Origin: Azolla pinnata | Lineage: Eukaryota > Streptophyta > Polypodiopsida > Salviniales > Salviniaceae | DNA: 28,718 nt | Direction of reading: 5' to 3' | Assembly (NCBI GenBank): GCA_037176905.1 | Contig: JBBBWG010005125.1 | Coordinates: 1-28,718, forward strand | Shown: positions 1 to 10,354 of the stretch, in pieces | Numbering within the stretch: position 1 is the stretch's first letter | Layout: each line of letters begins with the position of its first letter | Notes under the pieces: generated by a model | Told to the model about the DNA's origin: nothing | Database searches by the model: none | Seen by the model: the letters and a program-made list of their open reading frames with translations, nothing else | Translations under genes and position numbers: made by a program

Positions 1-152
1 TCTGGTGTCTTGGCCGCCACAACTTGACGTTCTAGATCTGAAGCCTCCTCCTTCAGATCTGATCTTCTCTCTACTTCCACCCACGCCTTCACGCCTCCAC
101 CATACTGTTGGAAGCCAGCGCTTGTTCTGCCTGACGACATTCGTCCCCAACA
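1..152 (+). mobile_element. LTR remnant (R/U5 part), plus orientation
   Basis: This stretch aligns by eye with the second half of the LTR at 9976-10320. Shared blocks in the same order are TTGCCGCCAC-like, a hairpin AGATCTGAAG...CTTCAGATCT followed by GATCTTCTCTCT, CATACTG(T/C)TGG, and TTC(T/C)GCCTGACG. It stops near CCCCAACACA, about where the other LTR ends. No primer-binding site follows, so it may be a solo LTR whose 5' half lies outside the window. No coding sequence of the parent element is seen. Confidence 0.7.
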
Positions 153-369
153 CAAGGCGCCAAGACAGGCGTTGAACCGGAATGGTTCAATACTAAGACC
201 AGCTCAGTATTTATATAGTTTCAAGCCTCATGCATGCTCGCCACATGGATTGCATGCATGAATGCCACGTAGTGGCTCAGACGACCTGCGATGTCAACAG
301 AGTCGCAAGTCGTGTTTAAAGTTAATATGGTAATGTTTTAACATATTATCAAATACTAAAATATAATGT

Positions 370-445
370 TCATTGATTAAAATAAGATAGTATGATGCAT
401 AAGACTTTAGCCTATGTAATTATAGGTCATAAGTTCAAATATACA
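370..445 (+). repeat. tRNA-like SINE head, degenerate
   Basis: The motif TAGTATGATG resembles a pol III A box. About 40 bases later GGTCATAAGTTCAAAT resembles a B box (GGTTCAAAT). The same opening, AGATAGTATGATG, recurs at 9351 with a B box at similar spacing. It cannot be a working tRNA because no acceptor stem is visible. It is best read as a decayed tRNA-derived SINE; the 3' limit is uncertain. Confidence 0.45.
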
Positions 446-477
446 CATAAGGTTTTTGTACTGATACTCATGATAAT

Positions 478-1833
478 GTGTCGTCCGTAAGCGATCTATA
501 CAGCAGAATAGTAGAACTGCAAAGATACACACAGATGCAGAGAAATTTTCTATTAATACTGTTTATGATCACTCACGCACACAGTCACTGTCTAACCCCT
601 CTCTTCACACTACTAGTGTATATATAGACCAATTTTAACGAAAAAGCTCGGTTTGAGCAAGGAAAAGATGTTGTATAATGTGTCGTCCAAAAGCAATCTA
701 CGCAGTAGGATAATAGAAAACACACAAATAGAGACAAATGGAGAGAGATAGAAATTTTCTATTAATATTGTTTGTGATCTTTCACAAACAAGTGAAAAGA
801 GTCTGTTATCTGGCATTCCAGATGACAAGACAACGAGATAAGAATAGTGGCTCAATTAAGTGACCATAAAAAGAAGAGAGAAGATGATAATAGATTAATA
901 TAAATAACAAGAGATACAATCTAATCGATTCAATTTATTCAAACAGAATAATTGAAATAGACCGATTATAACGAAATACCTCAAATCAAGCAATGATTAT
1001 ATGTTGTATAACGTGTCGTCCGTAAGCAATAGAACTGCAAAGATACACACAGATATAGACAGATGGAGAGAGACATTTTCTATTAATACTATTTATGATC
1101 ACTCACGCACACAGTCACTCTCTAACCCCTCTCTTAACACTACTAGTGTGTATGTCGTGTATATATAGACCAATTTTAACGAAATAGCTCAGTTTGAGCA
1201 AGGATAAGATGTTGTATAACGTGTCGTCCGAAATTTTCTATTAATATTGTTTATGATCACTCAGGGCGGCTGATGACTACAAGTGAAAAGAGTCTATTAT
1301 CTGGCATTCCAGATGACAAGACAACGAGATAAAAATAGTGGTTCAATTAAGTGACCATAAAAAGAAGAGAAAGAAGATGATAATAGATTAATATAAATAA
1401 CAAGAGATACAATCTAATCAATTTAATTTATTCAAACAGAATAATTGAAATAGACCGATCATAACGAAATACCTCAAATCAAGCAATGATTACATGTTAT
1501 ATAACATGTCGTCGGTAAGCGATCTACGCAGCAGAATAATAGAACTCTAAAGATATACAGATAAAGACAAATGGAGAGAAATTTTCTATTAATACTGTTT
1601 ATGATCTCTCACGTGTACACTCACTCTCTAACCCCTCTCTTAATATTACTAGTGTATATATAATGTATATATAGACCAATTTTAACGAAATAGCTCGGTT
1701 TGAGCAAGGATAAGATGTTGTATAATGTGTCGTCCGTAAGCAATCTACGCAGCAAGATAATAGAACTCAAAAGATACACACAAATAGAGACAAATGGAGA
1801 GAGATAGAATTTTTCAATTAATATTGTTTATGA

Positions 1834-1840
<7 letters not shown>
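478..1840. repeat. Higher-order tandem repeat, alternating short (A) and long (B) units
   Basis: Units open with (G)TGTCGTCCGTAAGC or variants at 478, 680, 1013, 1221, 1506 and 1727. Short units (about 202-220 bp) contain CTAACCCCTCTCTTAACAC, ACTAGTGTATATATAGACC and AGCTCGGTTTGAGCAAG. Long units (about 286-333 bp) contain a different middle, TATCTGGCATTCCAGATGAC through AATTGAAATAGACCGAT. The order is A-B-A-B-A-B, so the true period is about 500-540 bp. I see no coding potential. Each A unit has a TATATATA stretch, which need not be a promoter. Confidence 0.85.
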
Positions 1841-1868
<28 letters not shown>

Positions 1869-1936
1869 CGCGCACACACACACACACACTAACCCCTCTT
1901 CTAACACTACTAGTGTATATATATATATATATACTA
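1836..1936. repeat. Microsatellites (TC)n-(GT)n-(CA)n and (TA)n
   Basis: A run of TC dinucleotides at about 1836-1860 passes into short GT and then CA runs to about 1889. A (TA)n run lies at about 1916-1934. They interrupt the last long unit of the higher-order repeat. Confidence 0.9.
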
Positions 1937-2352
1937 ATAGAGAGAAGTTATTTTGGTATGAGCCCACCTCAAGTCCCTACTCGAGAAATATGAGGGCGTA
2001 AGAGTTTTACGTTTTCAATTTGGCGTGAGAGTCCATGCCAGAAATAACGGGTAGAGTTTCACGTTAAAAATAGAGGGCGTGTAAGAGAGGAGTAAGGTGT
2101 GGACGCGCGCACACACACACAGACACTCTCACTCTCTAACCCCTCTCTTAATACCACTAGTGTATATGTATATCAATAGAGAAGTTATTTTAGTATGAAT
2201 GAGCCCACCTCAAGCCCCTATTCTAGAAATATGATGGCATGAGAACTTTATATTCTCAATATTAGCGTGAGAGCCCATGCCAGAAATAAAGGGTAAAGTT
2301 CCACATTAAAAATAGAGGGCATAGAAGGGAGCAGTAAGGAGTGGGTTGTGGC
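1888..2352. repeat. Two-copy direct repeat of about 215 bp
   Basis: The segment from AACCCCTCTTCTAACACTAC (about 1888) to GAGTAAGGTGTGG (about 2102) is repeated, diverged, from about 2138 to 2352. Shared landmarks include GAGAAGTTATTTT, GAGCCCACCTCAAG, CCATGCCAGAAATAA and TTAAAAATAGAGGGC. The 5' edge reuses a block of the upstream A units, so this array was probably built from the same repeat source. No gene is visible. Confidence 0.8.
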
Positions 2353-3076
2353 CTACTTCGTTTCATACTAATAGTTCTAAGTGAGTTTGTGTGTATATAT
2401 ATGTGTACATTATCATAAAAAACAATTAGAAACGCGAAAGTCGAGACAAACCCATCAAGATCTCCAATGAGGCGATATTGTACACTATTATTTGTTCGTT
2501 TGAATAATAAAGAGATAAGATAAATAAATCTTTCACATTAAAAGAAACTAATTACAATAATCACTAATCAATGAGTACTAGAGAGCATATAAATTCTATG
2601 GATTGGTGACAGTTTGGATCATTTGGGTTTCAGATTAGGGAGGCTTAGGCCACATCATCAAACTTGTTGTCTTCATCCATCCCTACCATTAACCCTAAAC
2701 CGGAGTCAACCCCATTCTTGATGGTAATTTTAGATCGCCTTCTTTCAATCTTCTTTCTTTCTACCATTTACTTATAGAAGTCAAGATTTGGAACCATTTG
2801 CAACATAATTTTCTATGAATAAAACAAGAAAAAGATCTCAAATAGAGAACAAGGAAATCAGCACCAAACAGATTCCTTATAGAGGAGAACAAGCAGTCAG
2901 TACTCATTAATAATAATAATACACTCAAAATGTTACAATGAGAGAATGGAATCAAAAAAATATATTACTGCTTTTCACTAATTAGCACATTGTGTCAGCA
3001 CTACAAATGGTGGAAGAGGCAAATAATCACGCCAGCATCCATCAAGAATGAGTCAAAAAAGGCCTACAAAATTTGC
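2353..3076. other. Intergenic, 3' flank of the helicase gene
   Basis: AT-rich sequence with no convincing coding region or repeat. The part nearest 3076 should hold the 3' UTR of the minus-strand helicase gene, but I could not fix a polyadenylation site. Confidence 0.5.
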
Positions 3077-6000
3077 TCATATATGGACCATCTGCCGTTT
3101 ATCGCCCTCCTTCCTCTTGCCATAGGGATTAGTTGAGCTGAAGCCATGGCCGCTGTTGCGGCCCTCCATCCGGCCTTTCGCTCCTTTCACTAAACCTTTC
3201 ATTCCTTGCTTTCTGAACTTTGCAGCATTACTGTCAATCTGTAGATTCACTTTGGGAGGACACGTGAACCCAAATGATTGTGCCACAGCCTGAGAAACAC
3301 CATATAGCAAAGATAATATATACTGACACGTCTACTCACACAGAATGACAAATTGAGAGCTTGGTTCATATTTAGGTTAAATTACCTGCAGATCGAGGCG
3401 ATGTACATTAAAAATATCCTTCATTGCATGAGAATTATACGCCAAAATATATGACCGATACGCATCACGTGCTGATTGATGCAAATAGTAGTTCTTTTCC
3501 ACCAGTTTCTCCTGCAAGATGGAGATCATACATATTTGATGTTAGTGCTTGAATGCAATCATATCTCAACAAAGAAGAAGTATAAAAATGACACACCAGC
3601 TGTGATTGCACATTTGCAATTTTATTCTCTGGAAACTCATATTCATTGAGTGGAACTTTTGCACTCTGAAATACATAAAGGCAACATAAATTAACAGCGT
3701 CAGGAACCCTTGAAGAGAGGATAGAAAACATGTATGAATTAGAAGACAGAATCACCTTCAAATATCCTAGAAAACCCAACTCCTCTGGAATGAGGAATAA
3801 GAGGGCACTTCCCCTTGCACCCTCCCCCCTTGCTGTTCGCCCAACTCTATGAATATACTCCTGGATAATTGTGGGAAAAAAGCAGTAAGTAATCATCATC
3901 TTCAGCTTGTGCAATTACTACACACAAATAAAACAATGACTTTGACAGAATCCACACACAACACACAATCTCTTATAACTAGTCACTTGTTAGGTCCCCA
4001 TGGATACTGTCATCTACCTCCAAGGATACCGCATAAGTTTCTACTTACAGAACAAGCCTCGTTAAAACCAGTTTGAACTGAGAAGAATATCTGATTTCTA
4101 ACGGGCTGCTATTTTGTTCACGTTAATAATCATCAAACATTGATAGTTTGTTTAGTTTATCTTCAGCCACATGAGATGTCAGATTTCATTCAAGAGATAT
4201 GGTTTCTATTTACTGCAAGCTCTTTTGAAGTCCTGAACTATTTCAAATAGATCCGTCAAAATCGTTGACATTGCCAACCAATCGAATACCTTCGGATCAT
4301 CTGGTGGGTCGTACTGAATAATCCAGTCCTGAACAAGAAATATTCAGAAAAAACGAAGATAAGTTTAAGAGTTAACAGTAGATGTCCATAAAAGTGAACT
4401 TATGTTTTGGATAAGACATAATGATACACACCACAGCAGGAATATCTAGTCCTCTTGCAGCAACATCCGTGCAAAGCAGAATGCCCGTTTCAGCACTACA
4501 GAACTGAAAATATGTCGACGACCGTTTTTGTTGCTTCTGCTTTCCATGGATATCTAGGCATGGAATGTCTATATAATTGAGAAGTTCACTGTGGAACTTT
4601 ACGGAGTTGCAAGACGAGAAGAAGACCATCACCTATTCAAGAACCAATAATTCCAATTAGAAGAAAATAATTAAGATTAAATGGTCAAGGGATCGTGGCA
4701 CCCACTTCAACAAAGTTATACTTATCCATTTATATCATACAATAAATCTCATCAGTCCCTGCCAAATATTAAGACCACCAAATTACCGTTTTAAAAATCC
4801 CATGAATGATAAATTGACCATATACAGTATTGCAAGACATGTACACAAGATACACACTATTGATTAAAAAGTAACTACCTTTTTCTTGAGGTTCTTCTTC
4901 AAGAATGTGAATAGAAGAAGAAAACGTTTTGCACTGGGGACAACACAGTAGCCCTGCTCTAAACCTTCAACAGTGGCCTGCATTTTACAAAAGTTTGTTG
5001 TTTATTTCTATAATCGAAGAAACATACCATATAGATGTCTTTATCTCAAAATGAACATAGGAATACCTTTGATCTCCCATCATCCACACCAATATATAAA
5101 GGCGAGTTTTTAAAAGATACTCGGGCCAAATCTTCCACCTGCATTGCAATTAATGATCTCAGGAATATTGCAACTACAAACTACATGAATAACAACAGAA
5201 GAGAAATAAATAGGCACCTTCGTTGTCTGAGTAGCTGAGAAAAGAACAGTTTGCCTTTCCTATACAGAACCAGGAACACAGTAGTATTAAATTTTTGAAA
5301 GCTTCTTTTACAAATAGTAATAAAAGAAAATTAAGCAGGTAGGATCCATGTGTATTATTCCATTCTGCCTAGAATATAGTACAAAATTATAGAGAACAGA
5401 AAATATCAACAAATGCTCACATATGAAAAGCAGTTACCTTTGGCAACAATTTAATGATTTGTTTCATTTCTTCTTCAAACCCAATTTCCAAAATACGATC
5501 AGCCTCATCAATAACCAAGCACTGTCAATGAAAGAAAAAAACATTTTACTCTATTTGCTAGAGCAACAAAAAGTATTTATAATGCAATAGCGTAAGCTTC
5601 ATCATGAACCTAGCAAACAGAAATACACATTCCAAAAGCTAGCTAATATGCAAAGTTGAAATACTAGGCTGACCTGCAAATTCTTATAGAGGAAACCTTT
5701 GGTATTTTGTAGATGATCCAATAGCCTTCCTGGAGTTGAAACCAAAAGGTTTACACCTTTCACTAGTTTCTCTGCTTCTGTTCGTCGATTTGCACCTCCC
5801 ATGACAATCCCATGTGTTTGCTTATGATGCTTCATAATATCCCTAGCCACTCCATATATCTGAATATTATATCAAAAATAAAAGATGTGCTTGACGAATA
5901 ATAAACATTTCTGAAACACAAAGTGCCTGCTTGGACACAAAAAGATGCTTTAATCCTAATCTGGTGGAGGAAATGCAAATTTGCATTTAGTTTTCTCTTC

Positions 6001-8760
6001 TCCACTCCATTTGAGATCAACATCAATTCTCAGTCCACAAAATCACTTTCCGAGTCTAATCATTTTATTCTCTGCCTTTTCTTATGAAGTAAGGAAAAAG
6101 ACATTCATTCAGCATTGTAAGGCTTCAGTTGCAACCGATATATTAACCACTAGCACTGATACGGCACATTACAGATTCTATATTAATCTCCGTTCAAAGA
6201 AACAAGCATATGCAACACAATTACTATAAGAATTCCAGTGATATGTAGATAGCATCATGACAAAATAGAACTCAAATGTAAACTAAACAAGTATAACAGA
6301 GCCTCCCATAGAGGTCCAGGCACAAAGTCTAGAGAATCCTACGAAGTACAAGAAGCGTTATAAAAACACCTCATTCCACAACCATCGAACCTTATTAAAC
6401 GTATTTCCTTCGGTTACTTCGGTTTTCTTTCACAAGGCTTCAAAGAGATCAATTGAGAACTGTACCATACAGACATATATGATACCATATGCATGGGCTA
6501 TGCAGAAAATTTTTCCTTCGAATGCCATTCACAAAATTTCATACGGAATACATATTAAAGATATACACTGCTATTTCACTGGGCTTAGCAAAAATTATTT
6601 CTTTTTACATGTCAATTGTGAGTCTCCAAAGACGTTACTAGAGCATATAGGACATGCGTTATGTTATATAGGTCTTTTCTTGATGGTACTGACAATGCTT
6701 GTGCTGTCTCCTACTTTAACTCTTCCTGGCCTTCACAATGTACTGGATCTCTGTATCACATTATTTGTAATCTGTATTCACATCTACCAAAGACATAATA
6801 TGTTTACAGTGAGGAACTCATTACTCTATGATCTGCCGGTATCTAGTCTTTCAGGTCTAGAATGTTTACAGTGAGGAACTCATTACTCTATGATCTGCCG
6901 GTATCTAGTCTTTCAGGTCTAGAATTTCATCAATGAACCATGCGTCCCTGAAAGATCATAGGTTTTATAGGTTTAATATCTCTATATCTAGCTTCAGTAC
7001 AGCCATTCCAATTGTAAGAACATACAAGATGGAACTGTAAAACCAATAGTTGCTACAAATATCAAAGCTCAGTACAAGTTACTACTTGTATATTAAGAAC
7101 TGTTCTGATGTCTACAGTCAGAAAAACACAAATTTAAAAGTACACCTGAAATGTTTGTAGATCAAATATATGCATACTTGGAAAATTGATATGACAAGTT
7201 CAAGATTGACTTCCTGCCACAAGGCGAAACATATATGATGTTATATTTGAGCATATTTTAGGCATGTTCCTCAACATTGCAAAAAACACAGTAAGTAGCC
7301 TGAAGCATTGACCAAAGAGTGAACATGTCACTTTAGGATTGCCTTATGATATAATCTATGTTTATCAAACACATTTTCCAGCATAATATGCATGTGAAAA
7401 CAAAATCTTTACAATAGAAAAAAATAGGAGATATACAAATGAGGAATAAAATCAAATACAACAAAGTTGATACCTGCATAGCCAGTTCTCGTGTAGGGGA
7501 GATAATGACAACACCAGTTCCATTGCGTGGCATGAAATGTGCATGATAAAGGAGCTCCACTGCAGGTATAAGAAATGCTAATGTCTTCCCTGAACCAGTC
7601 CTGGCAGCTCCAAGAACATCTTTGCCAGTAAGGAGTGGGGGAATTGACCTAGCCTGAATCTGTTAACCAAGAAAAAGATCTTGCCTCATCAAAGAGCTAC
7701 AATAAGAAGCCCTGGACATGAAGATCTACACTTATGAGAATTACAAACGGAAACTTTGTTACATCACATTCATTGTGTGCTTAAGAGCTCCGAAGCTATC
7801 TGTAAGCTTGTTTAATGGACCAATGGGAATTGACAACATCTATCTTCTAGTAGCACCCTGAGTTCTTCTGTGGTCTTAATTAGAAAACAGTTGGATAGAA
7901 TAGCAAAAGTATTCATAAAGGCAATAATTTCATACAAAAAACACTGCTCAACATATAAGAAAATACTTTTGAGTATTAGAGATCATCCAAATCATATTTA
8001 AAGAAAAACCTGTTGCTCCCCTGAAAGTCGAGTAATGTATTGTACCATGCTGGTATAATGGTATAGTATATAAAGACTATACAGATATTCACATGAAGCA
8101 GCTCTGCATAATGAATTATAATGACAATGATGATAGGCACACTACCACTAGCGATGTGGTTTTCGATACCTCGGTCATATGAGTGAAGCCAATCTCTTTG
8201 ATAGCATTCTGAGTGAGTTCAGAGACAGGCAAGCTCTCAAACGCGCAACTGCTCATAATCCCCGATACCTGTACGTTCTGTATCTCATACAATCCTTCCT
8301 CCTCCTTTTTCTTCTTCTTCTCCTTCCCCTTCACCTTCTCCTTCCCATCCGAACTTAATACTGCATCCTCCTCTGTGCCATGGTCAGATGTCAAATTTTT
8401 CCTCTTTCTGGATTTCTTATTAGACTTCATTCCTGTGCCTGTGTCATTCACAGGAGGTTCCAATTCTTCTCCCTGTCTACCACCTCTTTCTTCTCCATCT
8501 TCTGCACCTTCTTCTTCTTCTTCTTCTTCTTCTTCTCCTTCTCCTGCTCCTCCTTCTGCCCCAACAACTGAGTCCTCTTCTCCAATGCCAGCGAGATTCT
8601 CTTCCTGGTTACTGCCGCTCTGCTGCGAGGCCTCGACGATACTGGATGGAATGGAATCATCAGCGGCTGACAACGACCTCTTCTTCCTGCTCCTCTTCCG
8701 ATTGTTCTTCTTCCTAGCACTATCAATGTGCCCATTATTCTCTGACGTGAAGGCCACCAT
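3077..8760 (-). CDS. HAS1/DDX18: DEAD-box ATP-dependent RNA helicase, HAS1/DDX18 (plant RH27/RH51) type
   Basis: Thirteen exons give about 670 residues. Exons: 8760-8170, 7659-7474, 5859-5674, 5521-5438, 5259-5218, 5138-5067, 4977-4879, 4632-4432, 4328-4290, 3860-3756, 3665-3597, 3511-3386, 3289-3077. All 12 introns are GT-AG and phase 0. Residues 1-150 are a Lys/Arg- and Glu-rich tail (poly-Glu near 80), as in nucleolar helicases. The Q motif follows at about 172-199, then motif I ARTGSGKT (216-223), PTRELA, TPGRL, DEAD (326-329), SAT (357-359), RGLD (480-483) and HRVGRTARG (504-512). A DUF4217-like region ends in a basic tail. All ATPase motifs are intact. Family knowledge: Has1/DDX18 remodels pre-rRNA in the nucleolus for 60S (and early 40S) assembly. 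Neighbours are transposons, so no co-regulated partner is seen. The start is the first in-frame ATG of exon 1, followed by G (ATGG). Confidence 0.93.
6801..6924. repeat. Perfect 62-bp tandem duplication in helicase intron 2
   Basis: The block starting TGTTTACAGTGAGGAACTC and ending TTCAGGTCTAGAA is present twice with no mismatch, at 6801-6862 and 6863-6924. It lies in the 1614-bp intron 2 (5860-7473), the longest of the gene, away from both splice sites. Perfect identity points to a recent event. Confidence 0.95.
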
Positions 8761-9170
8761 GACGGCTGCGCTGCGCTGCTCTGCTCCTGCCTGCGCAACA
8801 AACTTCTGTGGCTCGAGAAGCCCTGCGTATTAATTAGGTTTTTAGGCGACATGAGAGAACTCTTTTCATACCCGCTGCTCATGCCCATGGAGAAAGCCAA
8901 ACAGAGCATGTGTGTGTTTGTTGGACATATATGCCCATTGGGTGGACCGATCAATCTATCCGTTCCAGCCAGAAACCATGCGTATTATTAGGGTTTAGGC
9001 ATGCGTATTATTAGGGTTTAGGCATGCGTATTATTAGGGTTTAGGCATGCGTATTATTAGGGTTTAGGCCTGCGTATTATTAGGGTTTAGGCATGTGTAT
9101 TATTAGGGTTTAGGCATGCGTATTATCGGAATAGTTCATTAATGAGCGGGTGAGAGCCCATTTTATAGTA
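8761..9170 (-). promoter_or_regulatory. Promoter region of the helicase gene with telo-boxes and a site II element
   Basis: Read on the gene strand, AAACCCTAA (the plant telo-box) occurs six times at about 220-355 bp upstream of the ATG, in the tandem repeat at 8978-9126. A degenerate relative lies at 8824-8847. A site II motif TGGGCT lies at 9155-9160. Telo-box plus site II is an established combination in promoters of plant ribosomal-protein and ribosome-biogenesis genes, which fits this helicase. No transcription start site can be fixed from sequence. Confidence 0.6.
8978..9126. repeat. 23-bp tandem repeat, six full copies plus a partial copy
   Basis: Full copies start at 8978, 9001, 9024, 9047, 9070 and 9093, and an 11-bp partial copy starts at 9116. 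The core is TATTATTAGGGTTTAGGC. Only single-base changes separate copies (CTGCG at 9070, ATGTG at 9093). The unit contains a TTTAGGG-like telomere motif but is not a true telomere array, because each copy has one motif plus a fixed spacer. Confidence 0.95.
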
Positions 9171-9344
9171 TATGTCAGCTCACGCGTGCCCGCCCCCCCG
9201 TTTGGCATGCATGCACGCATGCCCCTTGGCGATCATGTATGACCTCAAAAGACGATTACGAGCTGGTTAACGGCTCTCAAAATATTGAGTTAATACTGCA
9301 TAATCAATAATATATATATTTGGACCATCACAAAATAAATTGTA

Positions 9345-9412
9345 AAAAATCAGATAGTATGATGGTTAGTAATAATGCCTTATATCCTAAAGGTTATGGG
9401 GTTTGAACCTTG
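9345..9412 (+). repeat. tRNA-like SINE head, degenerate
   Basis: TAGTATGATGGTTAG fits an A box, and GGGTTTGAACC about 40 bases later fits a B box. The opening AGATAGTATGATG is shared with the copy at about 370. No acceptor stem can be drawn. It sits between the helicase promoter and a gypsy relic. Confidence 0.5.
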
Positions 9413-9413
9413 A

Positions 9414-9505
9414 ACAATCAGTACATGTTGACAATGGTTTTTATATATCTAGGTCGAACATCAAACAATTAGTTCATGTTGATCGTAGCGTTTGTATATC
9501 CATGA
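9414..9505. repeat. Diverged tandem duplication, period about 56 bp
   Basis: CAATCAGTACATGTTGAC...TTTTTATATATC is followed by CAATTAGTTCATGTTGATC...GTTTGTATATCC. The two copies differ at many positions. On the minus strand they lie just downstream of a polypurine tract and so probably belong to the gypsy 3' LTR. Confidence 0.6.
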
Positions 9506-9975
9506 CACTATCCCCTTCTTTGACGACGAGTTTTACCAGTTGCAATATTATAGCTATTATTTGCTTTGTCTGGATACCACGGTGAAAATCTACAAGAATT
9601 TCTAGGGCATTAGTGAGATTTTCTGCGGGTTCCCACGTCTGATCATTAGGGGAGTAGCCTGACCAACCCAGTAGATAACAAAATTTGTTACGCATGACTT
9701 TGGAGTCTAAGATAACTTCGACTTCATATTTAGGTCCATCAAGAAGTTGTAATGGTGGTGGCGTTGGAATAATCCAATTAGGAATAAAACTAGTTGCACA
9801 TGGTTCCAATAATGAAACATGAAAGACTAGATGAAGACACATATGAGAAGGGAGGTCAAGGTAGAAAGCAACATCATTGACTTGACCAGATATGACAAAC
9901 AGTCCCAAACGTTAAAAATCTAACTTGTCACACGGTCTAGTAGTCTTCACATTTCGTCGTAATATCCATACCTAG

Positions 9976-10354
9976 TGTCGAATGCGGGCATCTAATGGCC
10001 GTGTTCACACTGTCCATAAGTGGACGGGCCATATTTGTAATATGTCTAAAAGGCTTGTGCCCTAGCTTGGGGGTATAAATACCAAGCTTGTATGGTCGTC
10101 CAAAGTTGGTTGCTCCAATTCCAGATAATAGAAGGTTTCTATTTTGTGCCTATCTCTCTCTCTCCCTCTCTCTCGTGTCTTTGCCGCCACTACTGACCGC
10201 CTCAGATCTGAAGCTTCCTCCTTCAGATCTGATCTTCTCTCTGAGCTAACTCACATCTTGACACTTCCACATACTGCTGGGAGGTAGTGCTTTGTTCCGC
10301 CTGACGGCCTCAATACAACATCTGGTATCAGAGCCAACTCTGCCAGATACAACA
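9976..10354 (+). mobile_element. 379-bp LTR plus primer-site insertion with CCTAG target duplication
   Basis: The insert starts TGTCGAATG, ends GATACAACA and is flanked by CCTAG at 9971-9975 and 10355-10359. It interrupts the minus-strand gypsy integrase. The first 345 bp behave as an LTR: TATA box TATAAAT (10074-10080), a pyrimidine run (about 10150-10174), a hairpin CAGATCTGAAG/CTTCAGATCTG (about 10203-10231) and an end at ...ATACAACA (10320). Two bases later TGGTATCAGAGCC (10323-10335) is the usual plant tRNA-iMet primer site. Only 19 bases follow before the second ATACAACA and the target duplication. There is no second LTR and no gag or pol. It is neither a normal solo LTR nor a complete TRIM. 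Confidence 0.85.
10323..10335 (+). promoter_or_regulatory. Primer-binding site, initiator tRNA-Met type
   Basis: TGGTATCAGAGCC is complementary to the 3' end of plant initiator tRNA-Met, the commonest primer of plant LTR retrotransposons. It lies two bases after the LTR end, the standard spacing. Confidence 0.85.

Noticed and set aside
8213..8833. 206-codon plus-strand frame rich in Ser and Phe
   Set aside because: It is the antisense of helicase exon 1; its composition is just the reverse of the Lys/Glu-rich coding run.
8448..8954. 168-codon minus-strand frame overlapping helicase exon 1 and its upstream region
   Set aside because: It is in another frame, with a poly-Lys run from the GAA repeat and no family resemblance. 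The helicase frame connects to 12 further conserved exons.
8978..9126. Interstitial telomere or CRISPR array
   Set aside because: There is only one telomere motif per 23 bp, and the spacers are identical rather than unique. It is a plain tandem repeat.
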